DNA of 64,000 nucleotides from Zhengitettix transpicula (GCA_037074705.1 CM073593.1:7011001-7075000); one strand, 5' to 3'; positions 21,431 through 33,002 are shown, numbered from the stretch's first letter. A program made the numbers and translations. Notes: a model not told the origin generated them from the letters alone.

Positions 21431-22350
21431 TGTAATAATTAATTATAATATATGAATGTGGCTTAAATGAAATACACTAATAACTTTAAAGAACAAACAA
21501 AATTTATTGTGCCAAATTTAAAAACAATTATATTTTACACAAAATATTTGGGATCTCAGGGTCTTGATCTGGGTTTGATAAATGGCAGCATTTAAATAAT
21601 CAAAATTACATTTACCTTTTATGGAAATCAAAGCGTCTGAACATAGACAAAATTTGTTGCGGAAGAAATAATACTAAAGATTGAATTTAACAATTTCAAT
21701 TTTATCAAGAGTTAACGATCTCATTTTATCGATAATTAGATAATTAATGAACGATCTAACTTTTATCTTTTAAACACGGTTTACAAATTATTTTAAAGTT
21801 TTCTCTACTTACGGCCGCCCAGGTCTCATTTTTAGTTTTTCGTGCACAATTTTGGGGACATCACTGATTCTAAGTTCTCACAGACTCTAATTCGCGTTGT
21901 TTGTTAGTTGGTTTACCACAAATTGGTTGGTTCTCGATGCTTTACTGCAACCTGGATTTGTAAATCTCGTGGCTTTAGTTGACAATGGACTTCATTGGTT
22001 TGTCTGAATATTGCTTTACTTTTAATAACTGAAAGCATGTTTGTGACTGGGCTACAATCTTTCGTTCTGACTGCCGACTGTAAAACTTTCAATGAGTTCT
22101 TTTCGTCCGTTCTATTCGCTGTCTGTTGAGCGACTGTACTGTTCAAATTTTAGTCTTTTCTCCTCGCTGCCTACGGCCCGACTGACCTCTTCGTCTCGTA
22201 GATTTTGAGCGCCTAGAACCTCTCAACTGATCAACAATGTTTTCTTTGCCTCGCCGGATTGTTGCGGCGTCCGCTCTATATCCACTAATAATGAGTCCTC
22301 TACAATCCAACTTTCCAATTAGAACAATGTCTTAATTACCAATTACTACA
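21431..22350 (-). mobile_element. family B solo LTR, copy B3
   Basis: Minus orientation, ATAT flanks at 21427-21430 and 22351-22354. Same subfamily as B8 and B11: all share ACTCATTATTAGTGGATATA and CGGCGAGGCAAAG-type blocks. Donor-like GTAAGT on the minus strand at 21806-21811, preceded by GACCTGGGCGGCC. Confidence 0.82.
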
Positions 22351-22356
22351 ATATAT

Positions 22357-23798
22357 TGTGGTATGCAATTAATTAAAGAAAAAATAAAGGAAGCCTGCGA
22401 AAGGATTCTCTCGCAGGTAACCTTCCAAGACAGCTCTGGCGGAAGCTACCTTTGGGGATGCCTTCACATCGCTCAGGCTTTTTGAACTAAGGTTCCCACA
22501 TGCCGATGCACCTTGGCCTGTTTTGAGAGGTGTATGTTCCGGGGTCGCAGACCTTGGGCATACGGTAATAGTTGTCCGCTATTCCTATTGGAATAGTTGG
22601 CCAGCTGCCTCCTAAACCGGTCAAGGCACGGCGAGGGAAAGCTGCAACCCCACAGCTAACCCATCTCCCGCCACCAGAAGGGCGTGGGACAAGTACCAAA
22701 TGCCCGACCTACCTGATGCAGGTTTTTCTAGGGTTTTCCCTGCATCACTTTTAGGCGAATTGCCGGGTAGGATCCTTAAAATATAGCCCGGGGGCCCTAT
22801 TTAACCCTTTTATACCTACCTATACCTTTCCGCATCCCCCCTTTCAAATCCTTTTCCTATGCTATAAGAGGGGAGTTGCCACTATGTGGCTTACCCTATA
22901 CATAGCCTGTCTACACCTTAAAAAAATTAAAGAAAATAAAGCCATCAAGGTATAGAGTCTATTATCTTGTATTCAATTTAAATGAAACAAAGGAAGAAAG
23001 ATATCAGAATTTTACTTTGAATTTTGTACTTTTATGTTTTTAGTAAATGCCTCAAATTTTATGAGAAACAAAACTCCAGGGCCGCTTATAAATATAGTGA
23101 TTTGTAGTTAACTCCAAAGTTACAAAAGAAAATACAAATTTAATCTACAATGACAAAATTTTATAAAAAGAATCAAACAACAAAGATACTAGATAAATTT
23201 GATAAATATAGAAAAATATGGCGGTAGATGATATTTATATAAAAGTTTACAATATTACGTTCCCCATACCATTTTTATTCAGAGCTGCTCTGGTACCGGT
23301 TTGTGCAGTCGTGGATATTTTAATTTTAAAGAACAAAATTTTAATCACAGGGCATAGCACTGATTGCTATATCGTTTCACTTTACCAGAAACTTCTGCGC
23401 CTCTCTAACACTTCACGAACATTACTGTTGCACGTATCGTCACACTCAGTTTTGTTGTGTAAATACCTTTAATACATACGCTGAATGCGACCACCATTGG
23501 CCGGCCCGCCACAACAGACTGTCGTGACAACTCCGGTCAGGCCCCAAAACACTCTCGCCATGACTACTTTACTGGTCAGGCCCTCCCAAAACACACTAGC
23601 CCGTCTCCCAAAACACTCGTTGGCTCCCACAACACACTGAATGTTTTCCGCCAAAGTTCTCTGTGCGTACGATTTTCGACAATAATCCGTAGCAACCATT
23701 ACAGAGTGCATTATTGCGCCGCACAATGCTCTGGCCTCAATAATTACTCCGATAATAATATTAAATAAAATATACATTACAAATTGTTGATCTCTACA
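22357..23798 (-). mobile_element. family B solo LTR, copy B4, split by A6
   Basis: The minus-strand 5' end is TGTAGAGATCAACAA at 23798 and the 3' end ...GCATACCACA at 22357. It pairs with B5 (shared ATGGTTGCTACGG, AGTGCTATGCC, GAGGCCAGAGCATTG). The family A copy at 22390-22924 is inserted near the 3' end. Without it the LTR is about 0.89 kb. Identified by comparison with B5. Confidence 0.65.
22390..22924 (+). mobile_element. family A retroposon, copy A6 (full length)
   Basis: A long TSD, AATTAAAGAAAA(A)ATAAAG, lies at 22371-22389 and 22925-22941, differing by a 2-nt A-run difference. It starts GAAGCCTGCGAAAGGATTCT with the 5' hairpin complete and ends in CTTAAAAAAA. Confidence 0.82.
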
Positions 23799-23801
23799 AC
23801 A

Positions 23802-23820
23802 TATATATATATATATATAA
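23802..23820. repeat. (AT)n tract between head-to-head LTRs
   Basis: Separates the 5' ends of B4 (minus) and B5 (plus), so B4 and B5 form a large diverged inverted repeat around it. Confidence 0.8.
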
Positions 23821-23822
23821 AT

Positions 23823-24544
23823 TGTAGAGATTGCATATATGTAAAGAATTAATAAATTGTTTCTTTAATTATTGGCGGCGTAACTTTGAGGCCAGAGCAT
23901 TGTAAAAGAACATCATTGTTTGGCCAAAATGCAAAAGACTATAATGGTTGCTACGGTGTATTGTGGAGAAGGCTCTGAATACTAAAATAAGAAGACAGTT
24001 GATCGGTTATTCAAAGCGTGTGTGTTTGGAGGTCTGACGAGATAATCAGAAAACATTAAAATGTAAAGTTACGCAGATATTCAGCGAAGCAGAAAGGCGC
24101 CGAAATTGTTTCAAATTTTTGAAAAGTGAGAAGAGAATAGAATTAGTGCTATGCCTGTCAGTGAAATTGTGTTCTGTATAAAAATTAAAGTTTCAGGTGT
24201 GCACAAACCTGAGCAGCTCAAAATAATTGTTATGTAAAAAAACAAACTTTCATCTGTAAAGCTTTAAGTAAATATCAATTACCGCCAGATTTCTATAACT
24301 TTGCTAGATTTATATAACTTTTCAGATTTGTAATAGGTTTTTTGTTATTGTAAGTTTAAATTCATTTTTTACTGTCTTTATTAGAGAAATTAAGATTTTT
24401 CATAAAAGTTGAGGCATTAACTTAAAATGTAAAATCAACTAAGTCCAATTTGCAAAATGTATAAATTTTGTTATATCTTTTTAAGTAAATAGTTTAATTT
24501 CGATTTCCTTCCTTATTCATTTAATTAATCTTGTGTATACCACA
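23823..24544 (+). mobile_element. family B solo LTR, copy B5
   Basis: Starts TGTAGAGATTGCATA and ends GTATACCACA, matching the ends of B4. Lacks a clear ATAT right flank, so the 3' boundary is less certain. Confidence 0.6.
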
Positions 24545-24576
24545 TAATTTGTTTGTAGTCTCTTGTATATATATAT

Positions 24577-25662
24577 TGTAATAATAATTAGAGGCAATTA
24601 GATAATTAATAATTGGAAATTTGTAGTAAATTGTTATCGGCGAGAATATAAACACAACAATGTACAGGCGGGCCTTCGTCGGCGAGCGTTTTAAACTCCG
24701 GACTCACGAAGGCAGTCGCGAGCAGATTTTCATCGAGTAAAGAGTCGCAGGCAGGATTTTATTAAGAGCAGACACAGGCAGAATTTCATCGAGAGTCGCG
24801 GGCAGATTTTCATCGAGTAAAGTTTGGACATTGAATTCAATCAAGTAAGGTCGCAAGAACGTTTTCAATAAGTAAAGCCACAGTTTACAAATTCAACATA
24901 TAAAGACTGTAACAAAATTTCAACGAGAAGGACTTAATAACATTCTGATTGACCATTAATCACAACGAGAAAAACAATATTTGCTGGAGAGGGAGAGACT
25001 TAATGCAGAGGTCCACAGGTGTTGTACGGAGTAATCGTTCCAGTTGATAGATACAAAAGTTTTGGACAGTGATTTTGAAACAAAATTAAATTCTGTGAAA
25101 TTATGGCCTGTTATATGTGAATAGTGCATCAGAGCCCAAACGAATGCCTGGTACCAGCAAAGACACTGTAAGTAGAGGAAATTTTATAAAAGTTTTGTAA
25201 ACGTTAAATAAGAATCAAATCGTCAGATTTAGGATTCACGTTCATTTTGTTGTTTAATTCTAATGCTGTAACATTTTATTGTTAATTTGAATGTAAGAAA
25301 GGTTTGTTCTTTATTTAAAACGCCCAAATAAACGTCCGTGAAATGAGAGTATGAGTTTGTAAAGTAGTAAGGGCCCGAATGTAAATCAATCACGACAAGA
25401 AAATTTTATTATTTTACTTTAAATAAATTAATTGTTTCTGAGGTTTAAATTTTGAAAATTAATTAACATCCTTTCATTTTAAATTTTAAGAAAATAAATT
25501 CATCCATTAATTAACCATTGATTTACTTAATAACTTTGTTTATTACATTTTGGTCATCAACGTGTGGCCAACCAATTAATTCCTTTAATCCTTTTAATTA
25601 TTACATTTTGGCGTCCTCAACGTGAGGCAAATCATTTAATTAATTAATATAATTTGTGTATT

Positions 25663-25665
<3 letters not shown>
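24577..25665 (+). mobile_element. family B solo LTR, copy B6
   Basis: TG...CA with ATAT on both sides. It contains about four imperfect ~30-bp repeats of CGCGAGCAGATTTTCATCGA type at about 24711-24825. Donor-like GTAAGT at 25168-25173 follows TGGTACCAGC. The 3' end is built from two PBS-like modules. Confidence 0.8.
25548..25665 (+). repeat. two PBS-like terminal modules in LTR B6
   Basis: Module a (25548-25605) starts TTTTGGTCATCAACGTGTGG; module b (25606-25665) starts TTTTGGCGTCCTCAACGTGA. Each ends in ATTACA, as does the sequence before module a. Confidence 0.8.

Positions 25666-25713
<48 letters not shown>
25666..25713. repeat. (AT)n microsatellite between LTRs B6 and B7
   Basis: Uninterrupted alternating A/T of about 48 bp. 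Confidence 0.9.
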
Positions 25714-25716
<3 letters not shown>

Positions 25717-26575
25717 AATGCAAATTAATTGTGACATTAATTGAGAAATTAAAAAAATAAACTGTTTGAGAAATATATTCTTACGGCGGTACAGAGCACA
25801 GCAAAAATGTAGCCAGGTATTGTTTCCTTTGTCGGAAGAGACGGTTGTTCAGTTGGCTGGAAGGTTTGGTCAAGTACAAGTCGTATTAAAATAGACGAGA
25901 TATTCTTTTAAAAAGTAAAGTTAAGTAGAAGCAGTGAGCAGTCAGACACGACAGAATTTTGGTAGAGTTTGCAGAGAAACATCGAGAATTACCAATCAAC
26001 AGCTTTGATTGGCCCATGAACAGTTTGCTCAAGACGTAATATTCACTTGAGCAGAACTATGAAACCTGCTAAAAACAAACAGTTTTTGGTGCACATAGCT
26101 CAGCAGAAGTCAACTGAGGGAGAGACGAAAAGGAGGTTCATCCTGGTTTTTGATCTAAAAATATTAAATTTAGAATCAGTGAGTTTAAAAGAAATGCAAA
26201 AACCCGTCACAGTGCTTCGTAAATCAAAGGTATCCTGGAATGCTGGGCCGCCGTGAGTACAATTTACAATCAACCAAGTATATAAACCTGATTAAAAGAT
26301 AGCGTCAGATTTCGTTCCCTCCTTTTAATAAAATTTGTTAATTAGAAACCGTTTTTTTTAGTTTAATTTCGCTGACAAGTAAATTTCGTCATTGTTAATT
26401 GATGAGTAAATCTTTTCTTTTTTAAATTGGAATTTGTGTTTAAGTTGAGTAATAAAAAATGATTCGCCATTATCAAACCCAGTAATGACCCTGAGAGAAA
26501 TTTTTAAATTGTGTAAACATTGATAATGAATTTGTTTGTTTGTAAAATTAATATTTCATTCATTTAAATATAACA
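25714..26575 (+). mobile_element. family B solo LTR, copy B7
   Basis: TGTAATGCAAATTAA start, ...ATATAACA end, ATAT flanks. Same subfamily as B14 and B12 (ATCCTGGAATGCTGG before the donor-like GTGAGT at 26253-26258). A 69-codon frame at 26047-26256 lies within the LTR and has no motif. Confidence 0.8.
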
Positions 26576-26585
26576 ATATATATAT

Positions 26586-27510
26586 TGTAGTAATTGGTAA
26601 TTAAGACATTGTTCTAATTGGAAAGTTGGATTGTAGAGGACTCATTATTAGTGGATATAGAGCGGACGCCGCAACAATCCGGCGAAGCAAAGAAAACATT
26701 GTTGGGCAGTTGAGAGAGTTTACACGCTCAAAATCTAAGAGACGAAGTTTTACAGTTGGGCAGCGGACACCGAACAGTTCTAAAGCTTTTACAGTTGGGC
26801 AGCCAGAACGAAAGAATGTGGTCCAGTTACAAACATGCTCTTAAATATTGAAAAGTAAAGCAATCTTCAGTCGGGTAGGAGAGAGTGCAACTTATGTTGT
26901 ATTCGGTGGTCGAGCGAAAATTCATCATGCTGGCCATAGACAAACCAATGAAGGACCTTTTCAACTAAAGTTACGAGATCTGCAAATCTAGGTTGGAGTA
27001 AAGCATCGAGAACCTACCAATTTGTGTTAGACCAACTAACAAACTACGCCAATTAGAATTTGTTGAGTACTAGAATCAGTGATATCCCCAAATTTTGTGC
27101 ACGAAAAACCTAAAATGAGACCTGGGCGGCCGTAAGTAGAGAAACCATTTGTAAACCACTTTTAAAAGATAAAAGTCAGATCGTTGTTTAATTATTTAAA
27201 TATCGATAAAATGAGATCGTTAATTCTTGATAAACTTAAAACTGTTTAAATTCAATCTGTAGTATTATTTCTTCTACAACAAATTTCGTCTATGTTTCAG
27301 ACGCATTAACTTCCATAAAAGGTAAATGTAATTTTGATTTTATAAATACAGCCATTTATCAAACCCAGTTTAAGACCCTGAGATTCCAAATATTATGTGT
27401 TTTAACCTTGTTAATAAATTTTGTTTGATCATTAAAGTTATGATAATAATTCATTTAAAAGTGCCCAGCCATTATCTATTATTTAATATATAGGTTTTTA
27501 ATTATTACTA
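26586..27510 (+). mobile_element. family B solo LTR, copy B8
   Basis: Only a 10-bp (AT)5 separates it from B7. Same subfamily as B3 and B11. Donor-like GTAAGT at 27132-27137; the 3' end is slightly mutated (TTATTACTA). Confidence 0.78.
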
Positions 27511-27531
27511 TATATATATATATATATATAT

Positions 27532-27650
27532 TGTAATAAACCAAGGGAAGGCGTTAATTAAGTGAAGTAATAATCAATTTTGTGTTTTGAGAGTTGTGCG
27601 GACGCCCTGTGCGAAGATTTCTGTCGGCCTTTCGAAGCGTTAGGAAAGTG
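27532..27650 (+). mobile_element. family B LTR fragment, copy B9
   Basis: Begins TGTAATAAACCAAGG after (TA)n and resembles an LTR head for ~120 bp before merging into family C-like sequence. Its right part is lost. Confidence 0.4.
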
Positions 27651-27669
27651 CAATAGGGTAAACAGGGAT

Positions 27670-27965
27670 GTGATTTTAAAACACGCTTTAGCGTCGAATA
27701 ATTAGTTTTCGGAGTTAATAGTTTCTCTACAAATGTTTTTAGTGTATAATTTCAACCGCTTACAGTCAGCACCAGTAAGAGAGTGGGCGGAGGGGGCGTT
27801 ACATAATAATAATAATGCGAAAAAAACACGATATTTTAGATATAGGGTTGTATAAGTCAATAAGTTTAATTCTGGCATTGACTGTGTCAGTTAAGACCCT
27901 AGGAGATGGAGTGGAAGGGGATGAAATAAATTTCCTTGTACATACTTAAACGCATAGAGAAATTT
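27670..27965 (-). repeat. family C fragment (C3)
   Basis: GGGCGGAGGGGGCGTTACATAA (cut here to its first half, GGGCGGAGGGG) and GCATAGAGAAATTTCTACC are reverse-complement C landmarks. Confidence 0.5.
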
Positions 27966-28950
27966 CTACCAAAAATTGTTCATATGTTACTTACGATCCA
28001 GGAGCAAACACCTTCCGTCCCCCGACACATTTCAAAATTTTTCCTAGTTTTTAATATTATTTCCGAGTGAGGAAGCAACTCAAAGTTGTGAAACAGTTGT
28101 TGACACACCCTGAGTATTAGTTAATCACGAAAAAATGAATGAAACTATTTCAAACAGAAAGGCTGTAAATACGCTCATTTTGTCAACGTAATAAAAAAAA
28201 ACTTTCCTAAATGTATGTAAAAGTATTTTTATGTGATGATGTACGTACTACATTTCCACTTTCATAAGGCAATTTTTATCTGTGGAAAATGACAGTATTT
28301 GTTCGTTCGTGAAATTTGCCAGAAGAAACATGGGACATTTGTTTGAGTTTTGAGCAGACGCGTGAACCATGTTAGGTCTGAACTTTATTGCGATCGCTGG
28401 CGTCTGCTGGCCAGTGTTTGGTCTACGCCTTCGAAGTTGTGCAAGCTTCAGGAACTCTTAATTGCTCCCATCCTTCCAAGCAGCATTTAGAAATAACAAC
28501 ACGCAGTGTTTTTTGAAATATAATGATTACAAATCAATTACTAGATAATTTTCAATTCAAAAACACAAAGTAGCCTTTTATGATACCTTAAGAAAAACTA
28601 CGCTAAATTTGTGAGTCGTTCCTTCGCTTAAAGACTTACACAGTTTCCAGAAAAGAAGAGAGTTTATTAGAATTCCCTTATTCTGTGAATAATTATATTT
28701 AACAGTGTGCGTTGATAAACGAAAGTTTGGAATATGAATGCAAGTTCTGCTCGATCAATGACATAACAAGATTTATTCAAGAGGTTGCGGGACAAATAAA
28801 TGAAACATGGGAAGGGTGTCAAAATCAGAATACGTGGAAGAGTTTCTAAGATCCATCCATTACGTAGAGTTTTGTCTCCATATTAGGTAAAATCATGTGA
28901 TATTATTTCATGGCTCCTGAAATCAATATTTTTCAAATTTATTCAAAATA
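27966..28950. other. mostly unassigned DNA
   Basis: Apart from the hammerhead-like motif at 28067-28094 nothing was recognised. 28360-28480 is less AT-rich but has no coding signal. Confidence 0.3.
28067..28094 (+). ncRNA. hammerhead-like core
   Basis: GTGAGGA, then GCAAC/GTTGT (5-bp stem, loop TCAAA), then GAAAC. Only the C3 position of CTGANGA is changed. Stems I and III not shown. Confidence 0.3.
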
Positions 28951-28952
28951 TA

Positions 28953-30247
28953 CCACTGTGATCAAATAGTATGGTGAAATTGTCATTTAAAACTCCCGGA
29001 TATTAGGAAGGCAGGTAAATTTTTTTTCTAGGTTGGTAGAACTGTCTATGATATTTGCCAAGTGTCTGTTTGTTAAAAGGTTTAATTATCTCCGAGTTAC
29101 ACGTGTTTTTGTAAACAACCAAAAGTGAATTATTCGATTTTTGAAATGGGTGATTTTGTTGAGCAAAGAACTTGCATCAAATTTTGTTTGCGGAACGAAT
29201 ATTCTTGTGCGGACACGTTGAAAATGTTGCGGGAGGCCTTTGGTGATCAAACTATGGCACAAAAAAACGTTTATAAGTGGTACAACGAGATCAAAGAGGG
29301 CCGAGAACGCGTAGAAGACGAACCGCACTCTGGACGACCATCAACGTCTACCGACGAGGGCCACGTCCAAAAAATTAGAGATTTGGTGCTTGAAAATCGT
29401 CGATGGACAATTAGAGATCTCGCTGATAGTGTTGGAATATCATTTGGCTCAGCCCGAACCATTTTGAAGAATGTTTAGTGTCTCAAACGAGTCAAGTCTC
29501 GATTGGTGCCAAAATCGCTCAATTTTTTGAAAAAAAGCGTCGCGTTGATGTGTGTGAAACTTTGCTGTCTGACTATCAGGACCACTTGAAATGCATCATT
29601 ACTGGAGACGAGACTTGTATTTACGCATATGACCCTGGAACCACCGACCAATCCAGCGAATATCGTGCAAAAGGCGAAGCAAGACCGAAAAGACCACGTC
29701 AAAGTCGATCGAAAATCAAGGTCATGTTGACAGTTTTCTTTGATTATCGTGGTGTGGTGCACTATGAATTCCTTCCGCCGGGCCAAACTGTCAACAAAGA
29801 ATAATATTTGAGCGTTATGCGTCGTTTGCGTGAAGCTATTCGTCTGAAACGGTCGGAATTATGGGCGAACAACTCTTGGTTCCTTCATCACGATAATGCA
29901 CAATGTCATACTGCATTGGTTCATCGCGACTTTTTTGCCAAAAACTTGACTCATATCGTTCCGCAACCACCGTATTTGCCTGATTTGGCTCCGTGCGACT
30001 TCTGGCTATTCAGCAAACTCAAAAGGCCAATGCGGGGACGTCGTTTTGACACGATTGAAGAGATAAAAACCGAATCGAAGAAGGCCTTGAAGGCTATACC
30101 GGAAAAAGACTATTTCGACTGTTTTGAGTACTGGAAAAAGCGGTGAAAAAAGTGTGTTTTATCGGACGGGGATTAATTTGTATGTGAATAATAAATAAAG
30201 AATTTATATTTTATAAATAAATTCACCTTACTTTTTGTTCACAGTGG
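28953..30247 (+). mobile_element. mariner transposon, inactivated (copy 2)
   Basis: The termini start CCACTGTGATCAAATAGTAT and, at the right end in reverse complement, CCACTGTGAACAAAAAGTAA. TA flanks lie at 28951-28952 and 30248-30249. The termini are unrelated to those of the mariner at 7985. Confidence 0.9.
29146..30190 (+). pseudogene. mariner transposase pseudogene (copy 2)
   Basis: Three consecutive open pieces (29125-29478, 29478-29804, 29808-30146) cover the transposase. The first has the helix-turn-helix region (RWTIRDLADSVGISFGSART). The second has the first catalytic aspartate (TGDETCIYAYD). The third has the second (HHDNAQCHT) and the third (LAPCDF) and a YLPDL form of the YSPDL motif. 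Compared with copy 3 there is a TAG nonsense codon at the NV/CLK site, a one-base deletion in the T-run near 29520, and a TAT-to-TAA change at 29802-29804, plus a premature TGA near the end. It cannot make a functional protein. Confidence 0.9.
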
Positions 30248-30249
30248 TA

Positions 30250-30465
30250 GTTAAATTAGTCTCTAAAACATTTGGAGAGAAAATATAATTCTCATCAACC
30301 AGAAAAACTCATTATTCGACGCTAAAAACGGCAGTTTTCGTATGTTTTAACATTTCACCTGTTTACCCCTCGGGGTATATTATAGAACTAAGAAATTTTA
30401 GAAGAAAAAATATCTATAAAATATAAAAACTAATTGGAAGGAATTAACGGACAAAATTTAGTGAT
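30250..30465 (+). repeat. family C fragment
   Basis: AACATTTGGAGAGAAA, TTATTCGACGCTAAAAACGG and ATGTTTTAACATTTCACC are C landmarks; the mariner lies at its left edge. Confidence 0.5.
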
Positions 30466-30608
30466 AAAATAAATACCACACAAACATTTCTTCAAGAACT
30501 TCACATAGATGAAAAACTGAAAAGCAAAGCAGCTTACAGCTCTCACTGTTTTCAATCACCTGACGAAAGCAACAAGAATTGCAGAAACGTTGTGTGCTAT
30601 TTATTTTA
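30466..30608. repeat. inverted pair of GAAACGTT modules
   Basis: The left arm (AAAATAAATACCACACAAAC ...) and the right arm (...AAACGTTGTGTGCTATTTAT) are inverse copies about 25-35 bp long around a ~75-bp spacer. Same arrangement as at 56641-56830. Confidence 0.55.
30560..30588 (+). ncRNA. hammerhead-like core (best invariant match)
   Basis: CTGACGA, GCAA/TTGC stem with A-A opposition at its base, then GAAAC: all invariant bases of the C3-A9 and G12-A14 blocks are kept. Flanks continue GTTGTGTGCTATTTATT, the shared module sequence. Stems I and III unresolved. Confidence 0.4.
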
Positions 30609-30617
30609 TAACCAAAC

Positions 30618-32012
30618 CAGCTGAGTATGCGATGTTGCCCGGGTATTTACTTAAATTATCCCGAAGAAGGAATTGATTCGACACTAACCTCTTGGTAAAC
30701 ATTTAATTTAACCAGTACCAATAGCGCTAGTGTTTGGAACATTTACTCATTTACGATCCCCTCCCGGACCTAACACTCGGCATCTAACTACAATATAAAC
30801 ACGACGATTACTGACAGTATTCTGAAATTCTCCTACTACAACATAAAGTGTCTAAAAATCACGACGAATTAAATGAGTAAAAAATACTTGCTAATTTAAT
30901 AAAGATTAAAACTACTCCCGGGATCTTAAAGGAATAAAGAAAAACAACCTTTAACTAAATAGAGACCATAATATAGCTGATTTGTTAAGAAAATAAAGAA
31001 ATTACCCGGTAACTTAAGAGGGTCGAAAATACTCTTTGTAACCTTTTCTCAACCTCGTTCACCTTCACGAAGTGGAACATAACATTTCATTAACCACCAT
31101 GATTAATCAGAGAATTAAACACAGCAACTATTATAACTCCGGAATCGTCAAAATTTTGGCCTTTTTTAATTAGTTTTATCTAACATTCTTCCAACATCTC
31201 CCGTGGGGTAAAGGGGCTTCCCTTCAGGAGTTGAATTAGACACTTAAAACTTCTATAATAACACTATCAAATACCCCGAAAACGTTTTATTTGACGCTAA
31301 TGATGGCCGATTCCGAATAATTTTTAAATGCCACCACATCAACCCCCACCCTTAGAGGAGTCGTTTTGTCTTAAGCCCGCAGTGTTTGTTCCTGGTTTGT
31401 AAGTAACGTGTGAATAGGAATATGTCTCAAATTTAAGATTATAAACGGAAATTTGTTTCACCCACTCCTAGTATGGTAAATGTTCGAATTAAACTCACTG
31501 ACTTTCATAAACCCAGCTTCAATATCAGTCTCCGTTGTTTACTTATTACTATTATGTAACGGCCTTTCACCCATTTCCTCCCCCACCCCCACACCTAGGG
31601 GCTCAACTACAACGTAACTGGCATAGTAAATGTCAGAGTTAAACTCATTCCCATCTATAACCCTGGATTTTACACCAATGTAGGCTGTTTCGCGTTATTT
31701 TCATGTAACGCCTTTATCCCGTCCCTTATTGGTGCTTAAAGGGGGTGAAATTATACACTAAAACATCTGTATAGAAACTTTTAGTCACATCAAACCAGAA
31801 AAGTAATTGATGTACGCTAATATCGACCGTTTTAGCATTTTTTTAAATTTCCTCTCCGCGAGCACTTGGGAGTTTCCTAACAACTCGAACACTTCAAAAA
31901 TCCGACGAAAACGTTCGCGGGGGTGCACACAACAACTTACCTAAGTTTCTTCGCAATCGGATGAATGGTTTTGGAGTTCTATAGGGGACACACAGACAGT
32001 CACACATCAATT
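30618..32012 (+). repeat. family C repeat, copy C4
   Basis: Starts CAGCTGAGTATGCGATGTTG and ends ATGAATGGTTTTGGAGTTCT ... CACACAGACAG. Near 30880-31060 it carries ~35-45 bp minisatellite units (AAAACTACTCCCGGGATCTT type). At 31385-31445 it holds the uninterrupted form of the site where mariner copy 3 sits in C7. Confidence 0.65.
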
Positions 32013-32020
32013 ATATATAT

Positions 32021-32999
32021 TGTAATACTAATTAGAGGCCATTAATGATTTTAATAATTGGATTGTTAAGGTGGATTGTTAGCGGTCCCAATTTTCAAAG
32101 GCGACAATACATAGGCGAGCTTTGTTTGGCCGCGAGCGCTTTTCTGAAACAGTCAGTCGGGCGTTGGAAGTCGAGTCAGATGTGGAAGTCGGAAATTGAA
32201 AGGCGTACAACGAACAGCGTGGCAGGCATATAGATCTGGCCGGAAAGGTTACAACTTTTAAGTTTGAGTATAAAGTTTGGACATATAACTCGTCGAACAG
32301 TTACAAACAGTAACCTAATAAATAGTGCCACAGTAAAATTTCTATAAGTACCGTGACCGTCATCAATTCCACAGAGAGACAATTTTGTAACAATCTGTCC
32401 AACTAATAATCCGGAAGGAGCAGGGGTTTCCAGTTTCCAGAGGAGAGACCCGAAAGTTACGACCGTGTTTTTGTTTAATAAAGTGTAAATTCAGTGATTC
32501 CATGGCCTTTTAGTGTGAATTGTGAGGTGAGCTCTAGCCAAAGAGAGTTAAGTCTGGTACCAGCCATTGTGTTGTAAGTACAAGCAAATTTAATGAAGCT
32601 TTGCAAACGATAATTAAAGATAAAGTCGTCAGATTTCGCTTTCAAATTTTTGTTTGATTGTTTAACTTCTTAGTTTATTCAGGAATTTTATTGTTAACGT
32701 AAATATAAAGGGTTTTTCTTTACTTAGAAGGCCCAGATAAATGACCCTGAGTAAAGAGTTGTAAAATCTATAAACATCGAAAAACTTTAAATGTAATTAA
32801 TCTAATAAAAAATGTTGTAATTTTCAACTGAATAAATGGAAATTGTCTTGTAGACTTCAAAGAATGTCGTAATTATTTTGCAATCCTTCACTTTAAATAA
32901 CGATAAATAATTGTTTCATAAACGAACTATTGAGTTAAATTCATGGAAATAATTTTGTTTAATTAATTTGTTAAGTTAATTTGATACCAGTTAATCATT

Positions 33000-33002
<3 letters not shown>
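32021..33002 (+). mobile_element. family B solo LTR, copy B10
   Basis: TGTAATACTAATTAG start and TTAATCATTACA end, flanked by ATAT and (AT)n; it sits in the TA-rich tail of C4. Donor-like GTAAGT at 32574-32579 follows TCTGGTACCAGCC. Confidence 0.8.

Noticed and set aside
22357..22389. Plus-strand LTR start after B3
   Set aside because: TGTGGTATGC looks like an LTR head, but comparison with B5 shows it is the 3' end of B4 on the minus strand, cut off by A6.
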